Shown: in pieces, positions 8,213-15,865 of the stretch
Position numbering within the stretch: position 1 is the stretch's first letter
How the letters are laid out: every line of letters begins with the position of its first letter
Origin: Alphaproteobacteria bacterium
GTDB lineage: Bacteria > Pseudomonadota > Alphaproteobacteria > TMED109
DNA length: 64,000 nt
Assembly (NCBI GenBank): GCA_022825235.1
Contig: JAJDYI010000026.1
Location: 1 to 64,000 of the forward strand
Direction of reading: 5' to 3'
The notes under the pieces: model-generated
The model's database searches: none
What the model was told of the DNA's origin: nothing
Seen by the model: the letters and a program-made list of their open reading frames with translations, nothing else
Translations under genes and position numbers: made by a program

Positions 8213-9099
8213 CCCGCCCGGATTTCCTGTTTTCCCGGGTCGCCTATATCGGTTGCGGCCTCATCAACAGTTCGCTCGCCCGGGCGCTGACTGCCGCGGT
8301 CGCCGTGGAACACCAGGTGGCGTTCGCCCGCACCCGGGCGACACGCGACCGCGTGCGCGAGCTCGGGATCGTGGATTCGGTGGCCGATGCGCCGGATGCG
8401 GCGGTCCGGGGTGCCGACCTCGTCGTGATCGGCACCCCGGTCTCGGCGTACGGGGACGTGGCCGCCGCGATTGCGCCGGCCCTGCAACCGGGCGCGATCG
8501 TGACCGACGTCGGGTCGGTGAAGACCGCGGTGATCCGGGCGGTCGCCCCGCACCTGCCGGCCGGGGTTCATTTCGTGCCGGGCCATCCCATCGCCGGGAC
8601 CGAGAAGTCTGGCCCGGATGCGGGGTTCGCGGACCTGTTCCAGAGCCGCTGGTGCGTCCTCACGCCCTCACCGGCCACGGACGGTGCGGCCGTGGCGAAG
8701 GTGCGCCGGATGTGGGAAGCGGTCGGCATGCACGTGGATGAGATGGACGCGGAGCACCACGACAGGGTCCTCGCCATTACCTCGCATGTGCCGCACCTGA
8801 TCGCCTTCTCCATCGTCGGGACGGTCACCCTGCTGGAGGAACACCTCCAGACCGAGGTGATGAAGTACGCGGCGGGCGGCTTCCGCGATTTCACGCGGAT
8901 TGCTGCCAGTGACCCGCAGATGTGGCGCGACATCTTTCTCGGCAACAAGGACGCCGTGCTGGAAATGGTCGCGCGGGCGACCGAGGATCTCGCCGGGCTG
9001 CAGCGGCTCATCCGTCACGAGGACGGTGACGCCCTCGTCAAGCTCATTACCCGGACTCGTGAAGTCCGTCAGGGTGTGATCGCCTTCGAGCAGGACTAG
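8209..9099 (+). CDS. tyrA: Prephenate/arogenate dehydrogenase
   Basis: A 296-residue NAD(P)-dependent dehydrogenase that oxidatively decarboxylates prephenate or arogenate in tyrosine synthesis. The N-terminal Rossmann motif is VAYIGCGLINSSLARAL (residues about 10-26). Family motifs include IGTPVSAYGDV, VTDVGSVKTAVI, the active-site loop FVPGHPIAGTEKSGPDAG, the catalytic His region ITSHVPHLIAF, and GGFRDFTRIAASDPQMWRDI. There is no ACT domain. The start overlaps the mutase stop by ATGA. The last 53 bases overlap, tail to tail, the convergent DUF2125 gene. Cofactor and substrate preference (prephenate versus arogenate) are not determined here. Confidence 0.95.
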   Translation: MTRPDFLFSRVAYIGCGLINSSLARALTAAVAVEHQVAFARTRATRDRVRELGIVDSVADAPDAAVRGADLVVIGTPVSAYGDVAAAIAPALQPGAIVTDVGSVKTAVIRAVAPHLPAGVHFVPGHPIAGTEKSGPDAGFADLFQSRWCVLTPSPATDGAAVAKVRRMWEAVGMHVDEMDAEHHDRVLAITSHVPHLIAFSIVGTVTLLEEHLQTEVMKYAAGGFRDFTRIAASDPQMWRDIFLGNKDAVLEMVARATEDLAGLQRLIRHEDGDALVKLITRTREVRQGVIAFEQD

Positions 9100-10069
9100 C
9101 TGCCGAGACCGGCACCAGGGGCGGGACCCGCAGCAGCGGCACCCCCGCGACGGTGACCTCGCCATCCTGCACGGTAACCGCAAACGTGGCCTCGGCCGTG
9201 GCGTGGCCGGCCTCGACCACGGCCGCTTCAGCGGCGCGGGCGGCGGCCGGTGATGTCCATCCCTGGTCTTCGAGGAACCGGATCGCGCCCGGAAAATTCC
9301 CGGTACGCAGGGTGAACGCACCGAGCAGCCGCCCGTCGGCGTCGAGGGTGGCCGTTCCCTGGGCGTCGCCCTGCAGCGGCCCCCAGGCGAAGGCGAGGCG
9401 GGACACCTCGAGGACGCCCCCGGCATGTGCCCAGCGCGCCGGGTCGGCCAGGGCCGCGAGACCGGGCGCCGGCGCGAGGGTGCCTTCGAGCAGCGCGTGC
9501 TGGATGTGAGGTCGGGCCGGTGCGCCGCGGTCCGTGCCGCGGCCATCTTCCAGCCTGCTGGCGGTTTCGAAACCGTCGGGAGTGCGGCGGGCATGCAGCT
9601 CGATCCGGCCCAGCGACCAGTGCGGCGCCGAGAGGCCGGTGGCTTCGATCGAGATCCGCTGCAGGACCCCGTCCCGGTCGTGGACCAGGCTCGCGCGCAG
9701 CACGTTCGCCGCCAGTGCGGTTGCGCCGGGTGCGCGGCCCCACTGATGCGCGCTGCCAGCCAGTACGACCAGGTGCCGGAGATTCCAGGGCTGCACGAAG
9801 ATGCGCACCTGTTCGGGCGCCCAGTGCCAGCCGGGACCGGCGGCGGTCGCGCTGCGCAGCGCCAGCTCCACGCGGTAGGGGAACCCGCCGACCTCGGTCG
9901 TCCCGGGGTCGAGCGCGATGCCCGCCTCCGCGCCCGCGGCGACCATCAGCGGAACGTGCGATCGAACCGCGTCCGCGACGGCATGCCACCACCACGTGTA
10001 GCCGCCGGCGGCGACGAGCAGGCCCGCCGCCGGCAGGAGGACGCGCAGCTTCTTCAAGAGCGCCGGCAT
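9047..10069 (-). CDS. DUF2125 domain-containing protein
   Basis: A 340-residue protein with an N-terminal membrane anchor or uncleaved signal (LLPAAGLLVAAGGYTWWWHAVADAV, residues about 11-35). Most of the rest should be periplasmic. The GFPYRVELALR, VRIFVQPWNLRHLVVLA and GTATLDADGRLLGAFTLRT segments match alphaproteobacterial DUF2125 proteins, which have repeated beta-rich units and resemble AsmA-like or lipid-transfer proteins. Function is unknown. It commonly neighbours tyrosine-biosynthesis genes in this lineage. ATG 10069 is chosen because it starts just before the membrane helix, although the frame continues upstream under denD. The 3' end overlaps tyrA by 53 bases on the opposite strand. 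Confidence 0.85.
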   Translation of the reverse strand: MPALLKKLRVLLPAAGLLVAAGGYTWWWHAVADAVRSHVPLMVAAGAEAGIALDPGTTEVGGFPYRVELALRSATAAGPGWHWAPEQVRIFVQPWNLRHLVVLAGSAHQWGRAPGATALAANVLRASLVHDRDGVLQRISIEATGLSAPHWSLGRIELHARRTPDGFETASRLEDGRGTDRGAPARPHIQHALLEGTLAPAPGLAALADPARWAHAGGVLEVSRLAFAWGPLQGDAQGTATLDADGRLLGAFTLRTGNFPGAIRFLEDQGWTSPAAARAAEAAVVEAGHATAEATFAVTVQDGEVTVAGVPLLRVPPLVPVSAASPARRRSHPDGLHESG

Positions 10070-10083
10070 GCGCCCGCGCCCGC

Positions 10084-11067
10084 TCAGGCGTCGACGTAGT
10101 CCCGGATATAGGTCTCGATGATCGTGTCCACGTCGGGGTCCTTGGGCAGGCCCAGCTGGGCGGAGCGGCGGTTGTCCGTCTCCCGCGGCCAGCCGGACGT
10201 GACCTTGGCGACCAGCGGGTCCGCGTCGATCGTGACCTTGCCGAGGGAGCGGTCGCCGGCCACGCGCTGCAATGCCTCCAGCATGTCGGTCACGCTCGCG
10301 GAGAGGCCCGGCACGTTCACCGTACGGTCGGGTCCGATGGCATCCCCGTCCAGCTCGGCCATCGCGATCAGGCAACCGACGCAGGTCTCGTACCCGATCA
10401 TCGGCATGTTGGTCTCCGCCGATACGGGACACACGTAATCGATCCCGGCGAGCGGTTCGCGGATCACGGCGCTCGCGTAGCTGGACAGCGCCATGTTGGG
10501 CTTTCCGGCCCGCACGATCACGGTCGCGAGGCGGGCCGCTCGGGCATCGACAAACCCCTTGCGCGCGTAGTCGTTGACCAGGAGCTCGCCGATGGACTTG
10601 CTGACGCCGTACGTGGTCTGCGGGCTCTGCTTGGTGAAGTCGCCCACGGGTGCGCGGACGTAGTCCCCGCCGAAGGCACCCATCGTCGACGTGAACACCA
10701 GCCGGGGAGCCGACCCGACGGCGCGGGCCGCCTCGAGAACATTGCGCGTTCCCTCCACGTTGGCCCGCCAGGCCCCGTCGAAGTCCTCTTCGCATCCACC
10801 GCTGACCATCGCGCCGAGATGAAAGATGCCGATGTCCGGCCGGTCGATGACGGCGGCCACCGAAGCGGGGTCGCCGAGATCGCCCTGCACGACGGTCGCA
10901 TCGGGGGCTTCCGGTACTGGTCCGTCCGGCGCCACCGCATCGAACAGCACGATTTCGTCGATCGCCTGGCGGGTGCCGTCGGGTCCGGCGAGCTCTCCGC
11001 GCGCCCCGAGCGCCCGGGCGAGGCGACGGCCGACGAAGCCGGCGCCGCCCGTGATCACGACCTTCAT
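10084..11067 (-). CDS. denD: NAD-dependent epimerase/dehydrogenase, D-erythronate dehydrogenase type
   Basis: A 327-residue extended SDR. It begins MKVVITGGAGFVGRRLARAL, the NAD-binding TGxxGxxG motif. The catalytic Tyr-x-x-x-Lys is YGVSK (about residue 151), with FTSTMGAFGG supplying the Ser/Thr. AKxP-type features and CPVSAETNMPMIGYETCVGCL resemble D-erythronate dehydrogenase (DenD), which makes 2-oxo-tetronate for the OtnK/OtnC/OtnI acid-sugar pathway. Those partner genes are not in the window, so the substrate is an inference. It ends 14 bases upstream of the DUF2125 start on the same strand. The ATG is preceded by GGAGG-type sequence (complement of cctcc at 11073-11077). Confidence 0.8.
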   Translation of the reverse strand: MKVVITGGAGFVGRRLARALGARGELAGPDGTRQAIDEIVLFDAVAPDGPVPEAPDATVVQGDLGDPASVAAVIDRPDIGIFHLGAMVSGGCEEDFDGAWRANVEGTRNVLEAARAVGSAPRLVFTSTMGAFGGDYVRAPVGDFTKQSPQTTYGVSKSIGELLVNDYARKGFVDARAARLATVIVRAGKPNMALSSYASAVIREPLAGIDYVCPVSAETNMPMIGYETCVGCLIAMAELDGDAIGPDRTVNVPGLSASVTDMLEALQRVAGDRSLGKVTIDADPLVAKVTSGWPRETDNRRSAQLGLPKDPDVDTIIETYIRDYVDA

Positions 11068-11147
11068 GGATGGCCTCCTGGGGATGTCCGTGCCCGATTG
11101 TACAGACGCCTGTAGGATTGCCGGCAACGCCGCCCCGGAGATCACCG

Positions 11148-11459
11148 ATGCGTTATCTCGTGCTCGCTTGGGACGGGGACGATCCCGCCGCGCCCGCCCG
11201 CCGCCAGAAGGCGCGTCCCGCCCACATCGCCTGTGCGTCGCGGCTGCAGGCCGAGGGCCGCCTGCTCGTCGGCGGGGCCCTGCTGGATGACGACGGCAAC
11301 ATGATCGGCACCGCGGCGGTCGCCGACTTCCCGACCCGCGAGGAGCTGGACCGGTGGATTGCCACCGATCCCTACACGACCGAGGGGGTCTGGAAGCGGG
11401 TCTCGGTGACTCCCTACCGCGTGGCCGAGCATTACACGCACCTCTTCCAGCCCGACTGA
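11148..11459 (+). CDS. YciI family protein
   Basis: A 103-residue ferredoxin-fold protein of the YciI/YCII family. It begins MRYLVLAWDGDD and contains the family His in RPAHIACASRL (about residue 28), LLVGGALLDDDG, and the C-terminal WIATDPYTTEGVW segment. The conserved His-Asp pair is thought to be catalytic, but reactions are known only for a few members. The start codon lies 80 bases from the divergent denD start, so the two may share a control region. The next gene downstream is a helicase 105 bases away. Confidence 0.92.
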   Translation: MRYLVLAWDGDDPAAPARRQKARPAHIACASRLQAEGRLLVGGALLDDDGNMIGTAAVADFPTREELDRWIATDPYTTEGVWKRVSVTPYRVAEHYTHLFQPD

Positions 11460-11564
11460 GGGGCGTCTGGTCGGCACGCGCCGCTAGGGAACGCGGGATG
11501 GCCTGCACCGCACGGGCGTGCTGCCGGCCGGTAGCCGCGGGGCGTCCGGGAGGCGAGGGTCCCG

Positions 11565-14039
11565 GTGGATAGGTACGTCGACGGGGCCCGGCTCCGCGTG
11601 GTGCTCGGGCCGACCAATACCGGCAAGACGCACCTCGCGGTCGAACGCATGCTTGGCCACGCCAGCGGGCTCATCGGATGTCCGCTTCGCCTGCTTGCGC
11701 GCGAGATCTACGACCGCATGGTCCGGGTCCGCGGCCGCGATGCCGCGGCCCTGATCACCGGCGAGGAGCGAATCGTGCCGCGGGGTGCGCGCTACTACGC
11801 GGCGACGACGGAGGCCATTCCCAGCGACCTCGACGTCGAGTTCCTGGCCGTGGACGAGATCCAGCTGGCCGCGGACCCCGAGCGGGGGCACGTGTTCACG
11901 GATCGCCTGCTCCATGCGCGCGGACGGGCGGAAACCATGTTCCTCGGCTCCGCCACGGTTCGACCGGTCCTGCGGCGGATCCTGCCCGGCGCGGACATCG
12001 AGGAGCGGCCGCGGTTCTCGACGCTGAGTTGGGGCGGCGAGCGCAAGCTGACCCGCCTGCCCCGGCGCACTGCCGTGGTCGCCTTTTCCGCCCACGAGGT
12101 CTACGGACTGGCCGAGCAGATGCGCCGTCGGCACGGCGGTGCGGCCGTGGTCCTCGGCGCCCTGAGCCCCCGTACCCGCAATGCGCAGGTGGCGCTCTAC
12201 GAGGCCGGCGAGGTGGACCACCTGGTGGCCACCGACGCGATCGGGATGGGGCTCAACATGGACATCGCCCATGTGGCGTTTGCCGGCCGCCGGAAGTTCG
12301 ACGGGCGGGAGCACCGCGACCTGCTGCCGGCCGAACTCGGCCAGATCGCCGGCCGCGCCGGTCGGCATGTCCAGGACGGCACGTTCGGGACGACCGCAGG
12401 ATGCCAGCCGTTCGATGCGGCCCTGGTCGAGGCGCTGGAAGAGCACCGGTTCGACCCGGTCCGGCGCCTCATGTGGCGGAGCCGCGACCTCGACTACGCC
12501 TCGATCCGGGCGTTGCAGCGGAGCCTGGAAGCGCCGCCACCCGACCCGCTCTTCATGCGCGTGCGGGAGGTCGACGACGAGCGCTCGCTGAAGGTGTTGG
12601 CCCGGAATCCGGCCGTGGCGGCCCGGGCCGCGAGTCGGGCCAGGATCCGCGTGCTCTGGGACGTCGCCTCGATCCCGGACTTCCGCAGGAACCTGGACGA
12701 CAGCCACACGGCCTTGCTGGCCGAGATCTACCTTCGGTTGACGGACGGGCACGGCACGCTGCCGTCGTCCTGGACCCACCCGCAGGTCGCCGCCCTCGAC
12801 CGGGTGGACGGCAGCCTCGACCTGCTGGTGGCCCGCCTCGACCATGTCCGCGTCTGGCGCTACGTCGCGCACCGGGAGCACTGGGTCGAGGACGCCGGCG
12901 GCCTCCGGAAGCACACCCGGGAAGTCGAGGATCGGCTCTCGGACGCGCTGCACGAGGCGCTGACCCGGCGGTTCGTGGATCGCCGGATGGCCACGTTGAT
13001 GCGGCGGCTCCAGGATTCCGGTGAGCTCGTGGGGGCGGTCCGCAACGACGGCGAGGTGGTGGTCGAGGGACAGTACGTCGGGACGCTCAGCGGATTCCGG
13101 TTCACGCCGGACGCCGCGCGGGAGGAATGGGACGCCCGCCCCGTCCGGACGGCGGCTCGACGGGCGCTGGCAGCCGCGGTGAAGACCCGCGCCGAACAGC
13201 TGACGACCGCGACCGACGACGCTTTCCGGCTTACCGCGGACGGGTACCTGGCATGGGAAGGGGCACCCGTCGCAAAGCTCCGCCGGGGCCAGTCCTGGTG
13301 GCGTCCCGCGCTGATACTGGAGGCCGACGACCTGCTCGACGGGACGGTGCGCAGGCGGGTCGAACAGCGGCTGCGGGAATGGCTCCGCGGCCACATCGAC
13401 GGGGCCTTGCCGCCGCTGGTCGCACTCGCCGAGAGTTCGCTGCCGCCGGCGGTGCGGGGATTGGCCTGGCGGCTCCGGGAGGAGGCGGGCCTGCTGGCCC
13501 GCCGCGACGTACAGGCGGTCCTCGCCACGCTGACGGCCGCCGATCGCACCTGCCTCCGTCGTATCGGCATTCGGGTGGGCCGGGAATGCCTGGACGTGCC
13601 CGCCCTCCGGCAAGGCGCTGGCGGCACGCTCGTGTGGATGCTCAAGGCGCTCGGCGTCGACGGCGCCGGGTCGCCGCCGGATCAGCCCTGGTGCGATGCG
13701 AGCGTCTGCCCGTCCGCCCTCTGGTCCGCCGCCGGCTACGTGGTGGTCGGCCCGGCGGCCGGCCGCGCGGAGGTCGTGGAGAAGCTGGCGGGGCGACTGG
13801 CGCGCCGCGCTCGGAGCGGTCCGTTTGCCTTCGACCCGCTGGCGGAAACCGGGCTGCCCGAGGCGCTGGCGTCGCGGCTGATGACGGGCCTGGGATATCA
13901 GCGGGCCGGGGTCCAGGAAGGGCAGACCCTCTGGGCACGGCGGCGCAGCGGCAAGCGCCACCGGAAGGCCCGGCCTCCCGAGGTGTCGCCCGACCGGCCC
14001 TTCGCAGCCCTCGCCGAGCTCAGGGCCACGGTCCGCTGA
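11565..14039 (+). CDS. Suv3-like DEAD/DEAH helicase (alphaproteobacterial type)
   Basis: An 824-residue helicase related to mitochondrial Suv3. Motif I is GPTNTGKTH (residues 14-22), motif II is VDEIQL (about 92-97), motif III is FLGSAT, and motif VI is QIAGRAGRH (about 263-271), with IGMGLNMDI before it. The segment SRDLDYASIRALQRSLEAPP is a Suv3 signature. The C-terminal half (about 380-824) is the alphaproteobacterial extension, ending in a basic tail (RRRSGKRHRKARPP). Suv3 helicases unwind RNA for degradation by exoribonucleases; the bacterial role is less well defined. Translation starts at GTG 11565, eight bases after GGCGAGGG. No S4-domain or ferredoxin gene follows, unlike in many relatives. 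Confidence 0.9.
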   Translation: MDRYVDGARLRVVLGPTNTGKTHLAVERMLGHASGLIGCPLRLLAREIYDRMVRVRGRDAAALITGEERIVPRGARYYAATTEAIPSDLDVEFLAVDEIQLAADPERGHVFTDRLLHARGRAETMFLGSATVRPVLRRILPGADIEERPRFSTLSWGGERKLTRLPRRTAVVAFSAHEVYGLAEQMRRRHGGAAVVLGALSPRTRNAQVALYEAGEVDHLVATDAIGMGLNMDIAHVAFAGRRKFDGREHRDLLPAELGQIAGRAGRHVQDGTFGTTAGCQPFDAALVEALEEHRFDPVRRLMWRSRDLDYASIRALQRSLEAPPPDPLFMRVREVDDERSLKVLARNPAVAARAASRARIRVLWDVASIPDFRRNLDDSHTALLAEIYLRLTDGHGTLPSSWTHPQVAALDRVDGSLDLLVARLDHVRVWRYVAHREHWVEDAGGLRKHTREVEDRLSDALHEALTRRFVDRRMATLMRRLQDSGELVGAVRNDGEVVVEGQYVGTLSGFRFTPDAAREEWDARPVRTAARRALAAAVKTRAEQLTTATDDAFRLTADGYLAWEGAPVAKLRRGQSWWRPALILEADDLLDGTVRRRVEQRLREWLRGHIDGALPPLVALAESSLPPAVRGLAWRLREEAGLLARRDVQAVLATLTAADRTCLRRIGIRVGRECLDVPALRQGAGGTLVWMLKALGVDGAGSPPDQPWCDASVCPSALWSAAGYVVVGPAAGRAEVVEKLAGRLARRARSGPFAFDPLAETGLPEALASRLMTGLGYQRAGVQEGQTLWARRRSGKRHRKARPPEVSPDRPFAALAELRATVR

Positions 14040-14072
14040 CGGTGGCGCCGCGCCCGGCGTCCGGGCCGCGGC

Positions 14073-15245
14073 TTACGCCTGCAGGAGTCCCCGGGCCGCG
14101 AGGTTCGCCATCAACGCGCGGGCACCGAACGTCCAGGGCGGGCACTCGTCCGTCGGCAGGACCCGGTTGATCAGCCCGCCGAACCGCGGCGAGCGGATCC
14201 TGACCACGTCGTGGGCGTGGTGCGTGAAGCCCGACCCCGGCGTGCCGCGGTCCTGGGTCGGCGCGAACATCGTGCCGAGAAACAGGGCCGCGCCGTCGGG
14301 AAACGGGTGATGGCGGTTCACGAGCTGACCGGCCAGGTCGGCGGGGGTGCGCGAGATCAGGGTCATCGAGATGGTGTCGTCCAGCCGGAAGCCGTCCGTG
14401 CCGTCGACCTCCAGCCGGACCTCGGCAGCGCCCGCGTCGTCAAGCCCGAAGCTTCCGTCGAAGAGCCGGATGAACGGCCCGATCGCGCAGCTCGCGTTGT
14501 TGTCCTTGGCGCGCCCGAGCAGCAGGGCCGACCGTCCTTCGAAATCCCGCAGGTTGACGTCGTTGCCGAGCGTGGCGCCCTGGATCGCCCCGCTGGCGGC
14601 GATGACCAGCACGACTTCCGGCTCGGGGTTGTTCCACGCCGAGTCGGGATGGACGCCGATGTCCGCGCCGGTGCCGACCGCTGCCATCGGCTGCGCCTTG
14701 GTGAACAGTTCCGCATCGGGGCCCAGCCCGACCTCCAGGTACGGTGACCACAGGTCGCGGGCGCTCAGGTGCTGCTTGAGTTCGGCCGCCTCCGGGCTGC
14801 CGGGCCGGACGTCGGCGATGCTGGAGCCGAGGATGCCGGTCATCTCGGCGCGCGCGGTCTCGGCCCGGGACGGGTCTCCCCGCGCGTGTTCCTCGATGAC
14901 CCGTTCCAGCATGCTCCGGACGAAGGTCACGCCGGATGCCTTGATCGCCTGCAGGTCGACCGGGGCCAGCAGCCTGGGCCCGTCGTCGCGCCCCGCCGCG
15001 GTGGCGGCGAGGCATGTCTCGAGATCGGCGATGCGCTCGCCGGACGCGGCGCGGACCGCCGCCGCCGGGTCCGGTTCCTCGATCAGGTCGCGCACGGTGG
15101 CCCAGCTGCCGGTCACGTCCACCACGCCGTCCGGGTCCAGGCGCACCACGCTAGGCCCCGCGACCTCGGGTCGCCAGACGCGCCCGACAAACGTCCCGTG
15201 TTCGAAATCCTCCGGGAGCACCTCGTCGGCGGTGAAGAGCGCCAT
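14073..15245 (-). CDS. Fumarylacetoacetate hydrolase family protein
   Basis: A 390-residue member of the FAA hydrolase family. The C-terminal catalytic region contains metal-ligand motifs (WNNPEPEVVLVI, with Glu residues; GNDVNLRDFEGRSALLL), an RAKDNNASCAIGPFI segment, and GTMFAPTQDRGTPGSGFTHHAHD. The N-terminal 100 residues form the usual accessory domain. The family cleaves or decarboxylates beta-diketo and ketoacid compounds using Mg2+. The protein resembles the longer sugar-acid branch of the family rather than human-type fumarylacetoacetase, but no substrate is assigned. The start overlaps the msrA stop by ATGA, so it is the second gene of a two-gene unit. Confidence 0.85.
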   Translation of the reverse strand: MALFTADEVLPEDFEHGTFVGRVWRPEVAGPSVVRLDPDGVVDVTGSWATVRDLIEEPDPAAAVRAASGERIADLETCLAATAAGRDDGPRLLAPVDLQAIKASGVTFVRSMLERVIEEHARGDPSRAETARAEMTGILGSSIADVRPGSPEAAELKQHLSARDLWSPYLEVGLGPDAELFTKAQPMAAVGTGADIGVHPDSAWNNPEPEVVLVIAASGAIQGATLGNDVNLRDFEGRSALLLGRAKDNNASCAIGPFIRLFDGSFGLDDAGAAEVRLEVDGTDGFRLDDTISMTLISRTPADLAGQLVNRHHPFPDGAALFLGTMFAPTQDRGTPGSGFTHHAHDVVRIRSPRFGGLINRVLPTDECPPWTFGARALMANLAARGLLQA

Positions 15246-15709
15246 CAGATTCCCGTTCCGCGGCGCTTTTCCTCGTACTGCTGGTGATAGTCCTCGGCCA
15301 GCCAGAAATGTCCCGCGTCGTCGATGCCGGTGGTCACCGGGCGGGCGAACCGAGCCTCCCGCACGACCCGCTCCCGCGACGCGCTGGCGAGCAGCGTCTG
15401 GCCGAAATCGACCGGAAAGAGCATGGAACGGTACTGGCTCCCGATGTCCGGGCCCTGCCGGTCGCCCTGCGTCGGGTCATGGACCTTCCAAAACACTTCG
15501 AGCAGATCCTCGTAGCCGACGGTGTCGGGGTCGAATTCCACGCGGACGGTCTCGGCATGCCCGGTCGTGCCCGTGCAAACGTCCTCGTACGTGGGATCGG
15601 ACTGCGTGCCGCCCATGTACCCCACGGAGGTCGATCGCACCCCGTCGACTTTCCGGAAGGCGGTTTCGACCCCCCAGAAGCATCCTGCAGCGAAGTATGC
15701 AATGGCCAT
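15245..15709 (-). CDS. msrA: Peptide-methionine (S)-S-oxide reductase MsrA
   Basis: A 154-residue MsrA. It reduces methionine-S-sulfoxide in proteins and free methionine using thioredoxin. The catalytic GCFWG motif is at residues 8-12. GYMGG, YEDVCTGTTGHAE (about 40-52), FWKVHDPTQGDRQGPDIGSQYRS and AEDYHQQY complete the family pattern. Only two cysteines are present, the catalytic one and that in DVCTG, so the C-terminal resolving cysteines of E. coli MsrA are missing. ATG 15709 is chosen because AGGAGA lies five bases before it. It is translationally coupled to the downstream FAA hydrolase and divergent from the symporter gene. Confidence 0.96.
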   Translation of the reverse strand: MAIAYFAAGCFWGVETAFRKVDGVRSTSVGYMGGTQSDPTYEDVCTGTTGHAETVRVEFDPDTVGYEDLLEVFWKVHDPTQGDRQGPDIGSQYRSMLFPVDFGQTLLASASRERVVREARFARPVTTGIDDAGHFWLAEDYHQQYEEKRRGTGI

Positions 15710-15865
15710 GGCTGTCTCCTTGTCCGCCATCCTTGCCCTCCGTCCGTGTTTCGTCAATCGCCCGGCCGCGGGAAGAGGGTTTCAGCCGGTTTGCGGCGCC
15801 CTGCCGGTTATGGAAGAGTCCATCCTGATCCGGAACGCTGGATCGCACCACTGGGAGGCGTGACC

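Noticed and set aside
11484-13961. An 825-codon open frame antisense to the helicase gene
   Set aside because: Low-complexity composition and complete overlap with a well-supported helicase on the other strand.
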